Source: Spiribacter vilamensis
GTDB lineage: Bacteria; Pseudomonadota; Gammaproteobacteria; Nitrococcales; Nitrococcaceae
Assembly: GCF_004217415.1 (NCBI RefSeq)
Contig: NZ_SHLI01000001.1
Location: 1,879,239 to 1,943,238, forward strand
Length of the DNA: 64,000 nucleotides
Direction of reading: 5' to 3'
The position numbers and the translations under genes were made by a program. Below, piece after piece: positions 24,804 through 35,100 of the stretch. The stretch's first letter is position 1. Every line of letters starts with the position of its first letter. The notes beneath the pieces were generated by a model. The model searched no databases, was not told the DNA's origin, and was given only the letters and a program-made list of their open reading frames with translations.

Positions 24804-27800
24804 ATGGCTGGATGGCGACAGCGCAGGATCCGAGTGTGGGCTGTCGAGCTGCTTGCCATCCTTGTGGGGCTGCTAAGCATGCCTGCGGCCGCGGACCTGG
24901 CGAATCCGGCGCCGGGCGTTCTGGATTTACGCCACTGGCAGCCCTCCGATACCCCAATTGCACTGGATGGCGACTGGCTGATTGCCTGGGCGGACCGTGA
25001 TGAGGTTGAGCCTTATGTCATGCCGGGCGTATGGAATGGTCGTGTGATTGCCGGCGTTCGCCGCGATGGCGAGGGGAATGCGACGCTCCGCGCACGGCTA
25101 TTATTACCCCGAACGGATACGCCGCTCGCACTCCGAATCAACAACATCAAGTCCGCATCACAGGTGTTCCTCGATGGCGAGAAGGTGGCTGAGCGAGGCA
25201 GGCCGGGGACGGACAGCGCCTCCGAGCAAGCGGACCTCAGCGGGATGCTCGTGCCCCTTCCCGACCGCGGCACGGCGGAACTGCGTATTCAGCTCTCCAA
25301 TCACTTTCACTTCGAAGGTGGTATTGATCGATCGGTCTATATCGGCGATCAACGTGCCATGGAGAGTAAGGCGCGGATCGACGATACCTGGAGCCTGCTT
25401 GGCATTGGCGGGATGGGCGGCCTCGCTGTTTACCTCCTGGCCCTTGGTGCATGGCGACAGATTTCACTACCAGGCGCGCTGTTTGTCGCGCTGCTGCTGA
25501 TTGCCGCCACGCGATTTGCCGCGGTAAGCGGTGTGCTCTACGAGCTGCCGTGGCTGACACCGGGAATGATCATCCGTGCAGATTACCTGCCGGCATTCCT
25601 GCTGCCGGGTGCTTATGCACTGTTGCTCGGCAGCCTGTTTCCGGACGATCTTTGGCGGCCCGTAAGATGGGGCATTGTAGGGGTGTCTACGCTGCTTGGT
25701 GCCACCGTCTTAATGCCGCCTAGCGTGTTTACTTCGCTACGTGACCCGACTGCGGTATTTGTCATCGCGACGGTGCTTTTTCTAGCGTTGTCGCTTCTGC
25801 GCGCTGTCCGTAACAGACGACCGGGTGCGCGGCTGGTCCTTGCCGGCGCCGCGCTGTTAAGTGCTACCGCGGTCAACGACGCCCTGGTTGCTGTCCGACT
25901 GCTCGAATCAAGCAATCTGATCGTGCCGGGCACGCTGGGATTCCTCGCCATGCATGGCGTTGCTGTCGGCGGCCGGGTATTCGACACGATGGAGGAAAAC
26001 CGTCGGCTATCGGACTCGCTACGACACCTCACCCACTCGCTGGAAACCCAGGTAACAGACCGCACGGCAGCGCTGCACCAGAAATCCGCGTTGCTTGATG
26101 GTGCGCTCGAAAGCATGGCGCCTGCCGTACTTGCAACAACGAGTCATGGCGATCCGCAGGCGTGGAATACCGCGTTCGCGGCCCTCTTCCGTGTGGAAGA
26201 CGCCGTGTTGAACAGCCGTCGCCGCGACGTCCTGATCGCAGGTTTAAGGGACAGTCTGGGATCGGTTGCCTCTTTGAACGGCGTCATTCCGTTCGACGGC
26301 TTCGCCGGTGCCCATGCGCAACGGGTGACATTGCCCGGGGGCGAAGTTGTCGAGGTGAGCGCCCATCGCCGCAATGATGGTGGCTGGGTGTGTACGTTCA
26401 TCGATGTCACTGCGCGTCGTCTTTCCGAAACCGGACCGCAGGGCGGTGCGGTTGGCACCTGGGAGTGGGACTTGATCAGACGCCGATTCCAGGGTTCGGC
26501 GCGCTACTGGTACTCGCTCGGTTACGATCCGCGACGCATGCGCCGATCGCACATCGATAGTGTCAACGACATCATCGATCTCGCACACCCCGAGGATCGA
26601 GGCACGGCTAGGGGAGCTCTGAATGAAGTCTTCCGCAGCCCGGGCCGGGTCGTCGCGAGAGAGCTGCGCGTGCGTCAGCGCAGTGGTGAATGGCTGTGGA
26701 TACTGGTCAGAGCCTGCCTGGTTCGGGATCGTAACGGGGAGCCCATCCGTCTTGTGGCGGCACAGAGCGACATACAGGCCCTCGTGGAGGCGCGGCAGTC
26801 GCTTGAGCGAGCACGTGATGAGGCCCGGCACGACGCTGTTGAAAAAGGCCGGCTACTGGCGGTTCTCAGCCACGAAATCCGCACGCCGTTGCACGGTATG
26901 CTTGGCCAGCTCGATTTGCTGCAGCGCGAGCCCGAGATGCCGACGGCGGCCGAGCCCCGTCTCGCCCTCGCCCGGCGCACCGGGCACGAGACGGTCACTC
27001 TGCTGGAGGACATCGTCGCGATGTCCGGCGTTGAAGCGGGTCGACAGCTTGTGCGCCAGGAGCCCTTCTCGCCGCGAGAGTTGCTGGCGCATGTCGTCGA
27101 GCTCGTGCAGCCACGCGTCGAGTCCTCGCAGTTAGCCATAACCGGACGTGTATGTGAGAGCGTGCCCGATGAGTTGCTCGGCGATGCGCCCAAACTGCGT
27201 CAGATTCTCCTGAATCTCCTCGATAACGCGATCAAGTTTACGGACGCTGGCGAGATTGCCCTGACAATGGAGCGAACAGGGGACGGGTGGTACCGACTCG
27301 TCGCGACGGATCCGGGCCGAGGCATGGCGGAGGATGAAACCGAGCGGATATTTGATGCGTTCTATCATTCAACCGATGTGCCCGGAGCCGGTCTCGGGCT
27401 CTATATTGTGGGTCGTCTGACGCGCCTGCTGGGTGGACAGGTACAGGCGGAATCCGCACCGGGAAGCGGATCGCGGATTTTCCTTGATCTGCCCCTCGAC
27501 GCCGCTAAGCCGTGCAATACTGCCGAAATACCGTCAGTACCTCGTACTCTTGGAGTCCGGGTCTTGCTGGTGGAGGACGAACCAGCTAACCGCGCCGCGG
27601 TACAGGAGATCCTTCAGGCCGAGGGGCAGAAAGTTACCGCCGTGGCGACGGCGGCCGAGACACTGGAGTTGATCGCTGCCGGCAACGAGTTCGATATGAT
27701 CCTGCTGGATCTGCGCTTGCCGGGCATGGACGGTGTGAGCGTCATGGAGCAGCTTGCAGTGCGGCGACAAGGTCGCAAAATACCCGTGGTAGCCTTCACC

Positions 27801-28262
27801 GCAGATGACACGGCCGAACGACGCAGTGCGTTTCTGCAAGCCGGTGGTAGCGCTGTGCTAACCAAACCGTTGGAACTGGATGCCTTTTATCGGCTGCTAG
27901 CGGGTGTCAGTGTCACCGAACGGTCACCTGGAGCGGTTGATGACCGCTGGAGCGAACTGGCGGATCGCGTCGGCACCGCTACGCTGGCGCGTCTCCTCGA
28001 CATACTCCGGGACAGTCTCTGCGACATGCGTGCGGAACTCGAAACGGCAGTGACGAGGAGCGATGCTGCCCGCTGTCGGGAGATCGCGCACCGGATCCAG
28101 GGAAGCGCCGCCAATTACGCGTTGCATAAGATTGAAGCACAGGCGAGCGTCGTGAACCATCACGACGACAGCGAATCAATCAATTTGGCTTCCGAGCTTG
28201 TCACCACTGTTAATGCCGAACTGATAGCACTCGATCGGCGGTTATCCGAACCATCCAGTTAA
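24804..28262 (+). CDS. Hybrid sensor histidine kinase (7TMR-DISM, PAS, HisKA, HATPase, REC, HPt)
   Basis: This 1152-residue protein starts with a signal-peptide-like stretch ending near MPAAADL. A periplasmic 7TMR-DISM extracellular domain (VLDLRHWQPSD, ALDGDWLIAW) and seven membrane segments (about residues 195-390) follow. Next come a short coiled linker and two PAS-like regions (about 430-650). The HisKA helix carries AVLSHEIRTPLHGMLGQ (His near 691). HATPase motifs are NLLDNAIKFTD and GLGLYIVGRL. A receiver domain has LLVEDEPANRA, LLDLRLPGMDG and LTKP. The C-terminal HPt carries IAHRIQGSAANY. The cytosolic phosphorelay runs His-Asp-His, probably on to the response regulator encoded 17 bp downstream. 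DISM domains often bind carbohydrates, a plausible signal here. Confidence 0.92.
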   Translation: MAGWRQRRIRVWAVELLAILVGLLSMPAAADLANPAPGVLDLRHWQPSDTPIALDGDWLIAWADRDEVEPYVMPGVWNGRVIAGVRRDGEGNATLRARLLLPRTDTPLALRINNIKSASQVFLDGEKVAERGRPGTDSASEQADLSGMLVPLPDRGTAELRIQLSNHFHFEGGIDRSVYIGDQRAMESKARIDDTWSLLGIGGMGGLAVYLLALGAWRQISLPGALFVALLLIAATRFAAVSGVLYELPWLTPGMIIRADYLPAFLLPGAYALLLGSLFPDDLWRPVRWGIVGVSTLLGATVLMPPSVFTSLRDPTAVFVIATVLFLALSLLRAVRNRRPGARLVLAGAALLSATAVNDALVAVRLLESSNLIVPGTLGFLAMHGVAVGGRVFDTMEENRRLSDSLRHLTHSLETQVTDRTAALHQKSALLDGALESMAPAVLATTSHGDPQAWNTAFAALFRVEDAVLNSRRRDVLIAGLRDSLGSVASLNGVIPFDGFAGAHAQRVTLPGGEVVEVSAHRRNDGGWVCTFIDVTARRLSETGPQGGAVGTWEWDLIRRRFQGSARYWYSLGYDPRRMRRSHIDSVNDIIDLAHPEDRGTARGALNEVFRSPGRVVARELRVRQRSGEWLWILVRACLVRDRNGEPIRLVAAQSDIQALVEARQSLERARDEARHDAVEKGRLLAVLSHEIRTPLHGMLGQLDLLQREPEMPTAAEPRLALARRTGHETVTLLEDIVAMSGVEAGRQLVRQEPFSPRELLAHVVELVQPRVESSQLAITGRVCESVPDELLGDAPKLRQILLNLLDNAIKFTDAGEIALTMERTGDGWYRLVATDPGRGMAEDETERIFDAFYHSTDVPGAGLGLYIVGRLTRLLGGQVQAESAPGSGSRIFLDLPLDAAKPCNTAEIPSVPRTLGVRVLLVEDEPANRAAVQEILQAEGQKVTAVATAAETLELIAAGNEFDMILLDLRLPGMDGVSVMEQLAVRRQGRKIPVVAFTADDTAERRSAFLQAGGSAVLTKPLELDAFYRLLAGVSVTERSPGAVDDRWSELADRVGTATLARLLDILRDSLCDMRAELETAVTRSDAARCREIAHRIQGSAANYALHKIEAQASVVNHHDDSESINLASELVTTVNAELIALDRRLSEPSS

Positions 28263-28278
28263 GAAAAGAGGGGCCTTT

Positions 28279-28980
28279 TTGCACCACGGGGAAACAGTGA
28301 TTGTGGTTGACGATGCGCGTGAGAACCGTGAGTTGATCGCCACCTATCTGGAGCGCGAGGGTTATGGGGTATTGCGGGCGGAAAGTGGGGAGGCGTACCG
28401 GGAACTGCTTGCGAACGCCGCACCGGCTCTCGTTTTGCTGGATATCGGCCTGCCGGATGTGGACGGCTTGACGCTGGCGCTTGAGACACGGGAGCGCTGC
28501 AGTGCGGGCATCATTTTCGTGACTGTGCGCAATAGCCAGTTCGATCGGGTTGCGGCACTGGAGCTTGGCGGCGATGACTACCTCATCAAGCCGGTTGATC
28601 TGCGAGAGCTGCTGGCGCGAGTGCGCAGTGTGCTCAGGCGCCGCTATACCCCCGAGGCGCATCAGGGAAGCTCGGTGTTCGAGTTCGCCGGATATCGTCT
28701 GGATCTGATCCGCCGAAGCCTTATTGACGCCGGCGGCCAGCCAGTACAGTTGACCACGGGCGAGTTCAGTCTCCTGGCTGCATTGCTGGATGCTGACGGT
28801 GAACCGGTCGGCCGTGACGCGCTGCTGAGCGTTATCAGCAATCGTGACATCGAAGATATCAGTGAGCGCACGGTCGATACGCTGGTACGACGCCTGCGGC
28901 GTAAAACGGAAGACGACCCCGCCCGCCCCTTTCGCATCCAGACTGTCCACGGCGTTGGCTATCGCATCAACCGCCACTAA
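28279..28980 (+). CDS. OmpR/PhoB-type response regulator
   Basis: This 233-residue regulator has a receiver domain (IVVDDARENREL, phospho-acceptor Asp in LLDIGLPDVDG, LIKPVDLRELL) and a winged-helix output domain (TTGEFSLLAALLDADG, RTVDTLVRRLRRKTEDD, TVHGVGYRINRH). A TTG start at 28279 is used because GAGGGG lies 6 bp upstream; a GTG at 28297 is the alternative. It follows the hybrid kinase by 17 bp and is surely its partner. The next gene is the giant adhesin, and a tandem GTTAAC site lies between them. OmpR-type proteins bind such direct repeats, so control of the adhesin operon is the natural inference. Confidence 0.92.
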   Translation: MHHGETVIVVDDARENRELIATYLEREGYGVLRAESGEAYRELLANAAPALVLLDIGLPDVDGLTLALETRERCSAGIIFVTVRNSQFDRVAALELGGDDYLIKPVDLRELLARVRSVLRRRYTPEAHQGSSVFEFAGYRLDLIRRSLIDAGGQPVQLTTGEFSLLAALLDADGEPVGRDALLSVISNRDIEDISERTVDTLVRRLRRKTEDDPARPFRIQTVHGVGYRINRH

Positions 28981-29004
28981 TGGCCGATTGAAATGTGACT
29001 CGCT

Positions 29005-29021
29005 GTTAACACTGCGTTAAC
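29005..29021 (+). promoter_or_regulatory. Candidate OmpR-type operator: tandem GTTAAC with 11-bp period
   Basis: GTTAAC at 29005-29010 is repeated exactly at 29016-29021, so the two half-sites lie on one face of the helix, as OmpR/PhoB-type dimers require. It lies 24 bp after the response-regulator stop and 10 bp ahead of a possible promoter (TTGGAC at 29031, TATAGC at 29052; the 15-bp spacer is short). A regulator that activates the adhesin would bind at this position. Confidence 0.5.
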
Positions 29022-29123
29022 TCCTGTCGCTTGGACAGCCCACCCCCGCGGTATAGCGTCAACTCTGGAGATAACACTCGGAGTACCGCCAATGTCGGCG
29101 GAGCCTCCAATACAGGACGCCCA

Positions 29124-32100
29124 ATGCAGAAGACGACACGGCTTGCCGGAACGGCAAGTCATACTGATGTGACTGGCTTTCCCCTTGATCGGCCGACCAT
29201 TGCCATACTCGCGGCCATGAGTGCATGCGGTTATGCCACTCGAGCAACGGCCGAACAGCTCCAGACCAACCTCGAGATTGATGGGCGTACCGCCACAACA
29301 GTTACCACCGATGCCGGTCGGACGTCGGTTACGACGAATACGACCCAGGGCAACAGCGCATTCAATTCCTTTAAGCACTTCCGAGTCGTTACCGGCGACA
29401 CCGTCGATCTGCATTTACCCAACGGCACCAGCAATCTCGTCAACCTGGTGCACGATTCAAAGGCGGTTATCGATGGCACGGTCAATAGCCTGATCGAGGG
29501 AGCGGTGGGTGGTCACGTTGTTTTCGCCGACCCTCACGGCATTGTTGTTGGCGCCTCCGGCACCTTGAATGTGGGCAGCCTGTTGCTGACCACGCCAACC
29601 GCATCATTCATGGATGACCTGATCGATCCGGGTAATCACGCGATCAACGCGAATGCGGTTCAGCGTCTGCTCGACGGTCAGGCTCCGCAGAACCCCACGG
29701 CAAGTGTTCTGGTGGGAGGACGGATTAACACCAGTGCCGATATTCACCTTGAGGGCGTGAATATCGAGGTCTCCGGCGAAATGCACGCGGCTACTCCAGG
29801 CGCACAGGCGGCGCTTTTTGAAGCGAGCGTTAACACGGATGGCCTTGAGGCCGCGGATTTCGCATCGGCTGACGGTGGCGACATCGTTATCGGTGCCCGC
29901 CATGAGCTTGGTGCGGACACCAGCGTCAATATCGCTGATACCGGTAGCGTGCACGCAGATGGCGATATCGTGGTAAGCGCCCGCACCTCCCACCATTTGG
30001 CCGTGGGTGTTGCCGGCGGCAGCAGCGACGTCACCGTGGGCGGTGCGATCACGGGTGACGATGTTCGGCTGGTTGCCGAGACCAACGTTGTCGCCGATCT
30101 GGAGAGCGGACCTGATGAGCTTGCCGACAGCACGGTGGCTGAACGATTCAGTGGGGTCACCGCTTTCATGGAGGATCTGGCTACCCAGCGTCCCGGAGAG
30201 CTTTTGCTGGATGGCGCCATTGAGTTGTTCGGCTCCGCCGCCGTGACCGATGGCGACGCCCGCGTTGAACTGGTGCAGGGCGCCGATGTGACGGCCAGCG
30301 GTGATGTGGATGTAGATGCCAACGCAACGCGTACCATCAATCGGCCCCGTACCGGGAGCGCCGTGGAGCAGCTCGGCCTTGGCATCGCTGCGGCTGTCCA
30401 GCTTGGCGAGACCAGCGTTATTGTTCGTGACGGTGCCAGTATCGACGCTAGCGGCGATGTCGCCGTGCGTGCGGCAAGTGAGAATAGCCTGCTCAATGCG
30501 GCGGAGCCCAAGCCCGAAGATGGCGATCAAAACGCCGCTGTGGCGGGCATCGCTGTCAGTTATGCCGATGTCACCACGGAAGCGGTGATCGAAAGCGGCG
30601 CGAGTATTACCGCCCGGGACGTGGCGGTAGAGGCCGACAATCAGAATGCGTTTACCACCACCTCCAAAGTCGAGGTGGATGGTGATGAGGGCGTCGCGGG
30701 TGTGAGTTTCGCGCTTTCTCTGGTGAATACCGAGGCGAACGCGAGCCTTGGCACCGGTCTGACGGGTGTCCGCGATATCAGTGTGCTGGCGAACACCGAA
30801 ACGACTGCCAACACCACGACGGCTAGCGGCACGATCAAGGACCAGCCCGGCACCTGGGACAAAATCAAGGAAAAGGTCTCTGATAACGCCAAGGAGGCGG
30901 TGACCGATCAGGCCGCTTCCCTCGGTACGACGCTGGCGTCGAAGATTCCCGGTCTTGGTGACAGCATCACCACTTCCAGCAACACGGGAGAACCCGAACA
31001 GAACAGACAGGATACGGAGAGCGTCGCCAGCCAGATTGCCGATAAGTTCCGTCTGAGCGGGGCGCTTTCGATCGCTGACACCAGCCAGGACAGCCACGCC
31101 AGTATCGCCAATGGCACCGAAATCCGCGCCGATGGCGACGTTACCGTGCTGGCACGCGTCTCCGACAGCGGCATTCGTAACAGCGCGCAGAGCGCTGTGG
31201 CGGCTGCTACCGAGGACGGCAATGCGAGTGTTACGACCAGTGCCGCGGTGAACTGGGCCGATCACCACCACGGCGCCACCGCAACGGTTGGCGACAACGG
31301 CTTTATCCGCGCGGAACGTCTCGGAGTGGGGAGCGAGGTCGATATCCCCCTCAACCTCAGTGATGAGCTGCAGAACGTTGTTGATGCGGAGAACGTATTC
31401 ACCTCGATGGACAGTTTCTGGGATGTCACTGATGTCTTTTCGTGGTTCAAGGACCTCAACGAATCCCGCGATCTGGCCGGACATCTATTCAATAGCACGG
31501 CGAACAGCACGGGTAGTGCTGAGAAGGTCGGGCTTGCCGGGTCAGTGAACGTATTCAATGCCGATCAGACCAGCACTGCCTGGATCGGTGATGGCGCCGA
31601 CATCAAGGTCGCGGCAGCCGATGCAACCTGGACGACCGACCTTGGTGAGGATCAGCAATGGAGCTGGTCCGGGCCACTCGCCGTGGATGCACGCAAGCGC
31701 GTTATCAGTATCAATGTCGCCGGGAATTTCGGCTGGCTGGATTTCTTCGGCACCGGAGATACCGATGATGAGGACGGCACGGCTCTCGGCGGTGCCTTCA
31801 ACTGGACCCAGTACACCGGCGATACCATTGCCGGTATCGGTGATGGGGCTCTTATCGAGGCAGAGGCTATCAGCGTTGAGGCCGAGGCGTTCCACCAGAT
31901 CGTCTCGCTCGCCCCGAGCGCCGGCAAGGCCGACCAGGCCGCGCTCAATGGCACCTTTGCTATCTCGCGAATGGATACGGGCACTCGAGCGTCGATGGCT
32001 GCGTCCGCCGACGTCACGGCCGATCGGCTGACCATTGATGCTGACGAGACGATCTCTGTCTGGACCGCTGCTGGCGCGGTAGCGGTGAGCGAGAACATCG

Positions 32101-35100
32101 GTATCGGTGCCGGTGTGGCCGTTAACGACATCGCCACGCAAAGTCTGGCATACGTTGGCGATAACCGTCGTGACAGCCCGTTCCTCGCAGATCCGGACAG
32201 TCTGACCGTCGCGGGTGCGCCTGCGGGTGGTTATTTGCGCGTGAATGAGCTCACCGTCGAGGCCATCACCGCCGGTCAGGCCGGCGTCTTTGCCGTGGCG
32301 GGTGCCGCCGCGGTGGATAGCGATGATGACAGCAGCAATAACGATGCCAGTGGCGGCGGTGGAAGCGACAACGCCAGCCTCATGCAACAGGGCAAGGGCG
32401 CTATCACGTCTCGTGTTGGCCAGGTTCGTGACAAGGCGGGCGATCTGGCAGAAAACATCCCGCTTTTGAACGCCGCTACCGACGAAATCCGTGGCAAGCA
32501 GGACGCCAACAGGGAAACCCCTGCGGAGGGCAACGAAATCAACGGCAGCGCGTCGGCCGGTTCGACGGACACCTCCAGTACGGCCGGTAATCAGAGCAAG
32601 GGCTCAAGCCCTGATATCGCCGCGTCCGGCAGCGTGGGTGTCAATCTCACCCGTCAGGAAACTCGTGCCAGCGTTGAAGGCGGCACGATTGCGGCGCGAG
32701 ACGAGGACGTGGCCGTAGCCACCGATATCCAGGCGGTCAACGACACGCTTATGCTGGGGACAGCCGGCGCCGGATCGGTGATCAAGGCTGGTGGTGACGA
32801 TTCCTCGTTCCAGACCGCGCTTGCCGGCGCAGTGTCACTGAACATCCTGCAGAACGAGACGGTCGCGACCCTTGATGACGTGATGCTCCAGGACGCCGGC
32901 GATACCCGTGTCGAGTCCATGAGTGCAGGCGATCAGGTCGCCCTTGGTCTGGGACTGGCGATGAACCTCTCTGGGGGAGACACCTCGGATACGAGCTTTT
33001 CTGCCGCTGGCTCCGCCTCCGTCAACTGGACCGCTAACAGTACTGAGGCGTCGGTGCGCGACAGTGATATTGCTCAGGCGGGTGATGTCGATGGCAACGA
33101 CGCTGCCATGAGCGTGCTCGCCTACGACCGCACGCGCATTGCCACGGGTGGTGGTTCATTGGTCTCCGGTGGCTCTGCCGGCGTGGGTGCGGCGTTCACT
33201 TTGTCGAATATCGGTAACACCACGGACGCGACCGTCGCGGGTGTGGACGTTGATATGGGTGCACTGGGTGTGCGTGCGCTCACGCGTAATCGCATTCTTG
33301 GCGCTGGCGCGGTGGGTGCATTCTCGGATCAGGAGGATTCGGTCAGCCTCGCCGGCACGCTGGTCTTTAATCTCATCAACAATACCGTGGACGCTTCCAT
33401 CGAGAGCAGTGACGGACGTGACAGCTCGGTGATTACCACCGGCGAGGTGCGTGTCACGGCGGCCGATCTGGATGAAGATGTTGAGGAGGGGTTGGCGCAC
33501 CTCAACGATCTTAACGCCAGTCCTGATGAGGATGACGTCGACTTTGCCCTCAACGGGCTTGATGTAGCCATTCCGGATGGCGGCGATGCCGACCCTAGCG
33601 ATGATAATTTCAAGCCCGATTACGAGTACGAATTACCTCAAAACGCGGCTGACGTCGCCAGCAGTGGCAGTGCCATTGTCGGGATAGCTGGCACGCTTCA
33701 GGCCGGTCGCTCCGATAATGTCGGCGCCTCAATCGCCCTGAATACGATCTCCAACGAGTACACAGCGCGCATCGATCAGGCCGACGTGGACGCCGGTGGT
33801 GATGTGAGCGTCGATGCTCGCGACACCGGCGCTATCCTGGGCGTCAGCATCGGCGCCGCGGTGACCAGCGGTGACTATGCCGGTATGGGTTCGCTTAGCG
33901 GCAACGTCATTGCCGGACGTACCGAGGCGGCGCTTGAGGGTGGCACGCTCGGGGCCGACAACCTGCGCGTCAGTGGTGTGAGCAGCGCCAACATCCTCTC
34001 CTTCGCAGGCAACATCTCCGGCTCCGCCAAGGCGGCGGGGGGCGCCGCGGCGGCGATCAATCATACCGGGGGGCTCGGTGACGAAGATCAGGTTAGCGAC
34101 GCGCTAGCGTCGCAGACGATCGCTCGAGTTGATAATGCCGACGTCATGCTGACCGGCGGCGCCGCCGTGCGTGGTGCGCGCCAGAGTCGGATTCTGTCTG
34201 CTTCCATCAGTGGCGAGGGCGCGGGCAAGGTTTCCCTCGGCGGCTCGCTCAACCTCAACACCCACGTCGATCGCACCCGCGCCGAGCTCGTCGATAGCAC
34301 GCTGAACGCTAGCAGCCTGACGGTGGAAACGGGGGATGACGCACTCAATGCTGGCGAAATCTTTGCCGGCTCGGGCCAGTTCGGTGGCGCCGGTAAGGCG
34401 GCCATCGGCGGATCATTCACCATCAGCACCATTGAATCTCAGCGCGATGCCCTGGTGCGTGACAGCGACATTACCGTGGCCAACAGTGCGCAGGTGGGCT
34501 CTGTCTACGATGCCGACATCATCAATATGGCGGTCGGTGGCGGCGGCGCGGGTACGGTAGCGGTTGGCGGTTCGCTGGTTACCGCAACGATCGCCGGCCA
34601 CAGTCGATCTCGTATTCAAGGCGGCACGATTACCGCCGGAGGGGTTGATGTCACCGCCGCTGGTGACAGCCTCCGAATCATCTCCGCCGCCGGTAATGCC
34701 CAGGGGGCGGGCACCGCAGCGGTGGGTGGCGCACTGACGGTCAACACATTTGCGACGGATCGCCAGGCCGGCCTGGATGGCGTCACGGTGATGGCGAATA
34801 ACGACATCAATGTCCTCGCCGGTGCCGACACCGAGATTAATACCGGTTCGGGCGCCGGCGGTGGTGCCGGTACTGCGGCCGTGTTGGGGTCAGCGACCAT
34901 CAACACGGTGGTGGGGAGCGAAACCGCCAGCATCACTGGTAATAGCGACATCACCTCCACGGCGGGCGATCTGTCGGTGCGCGCCAACGATGGCAAGCGC
35001 ATTATTCGCAGTATCTCCGGCAATGTGGGTGGTGCGGGGACGGCGGCCGTCGGTGGCGCGAACGTTACCAATACCCTCTCTGGCGTGCGGGAAGCGCTGG

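Noticed and set aside
29604..31484. Long minus-strand open frames opposite the adhesin
   Set aside because: They mirror the repetitive GC-rich coding strand, and none shows a protein family. The plus-strand frame is continuous for 19.8 kb.
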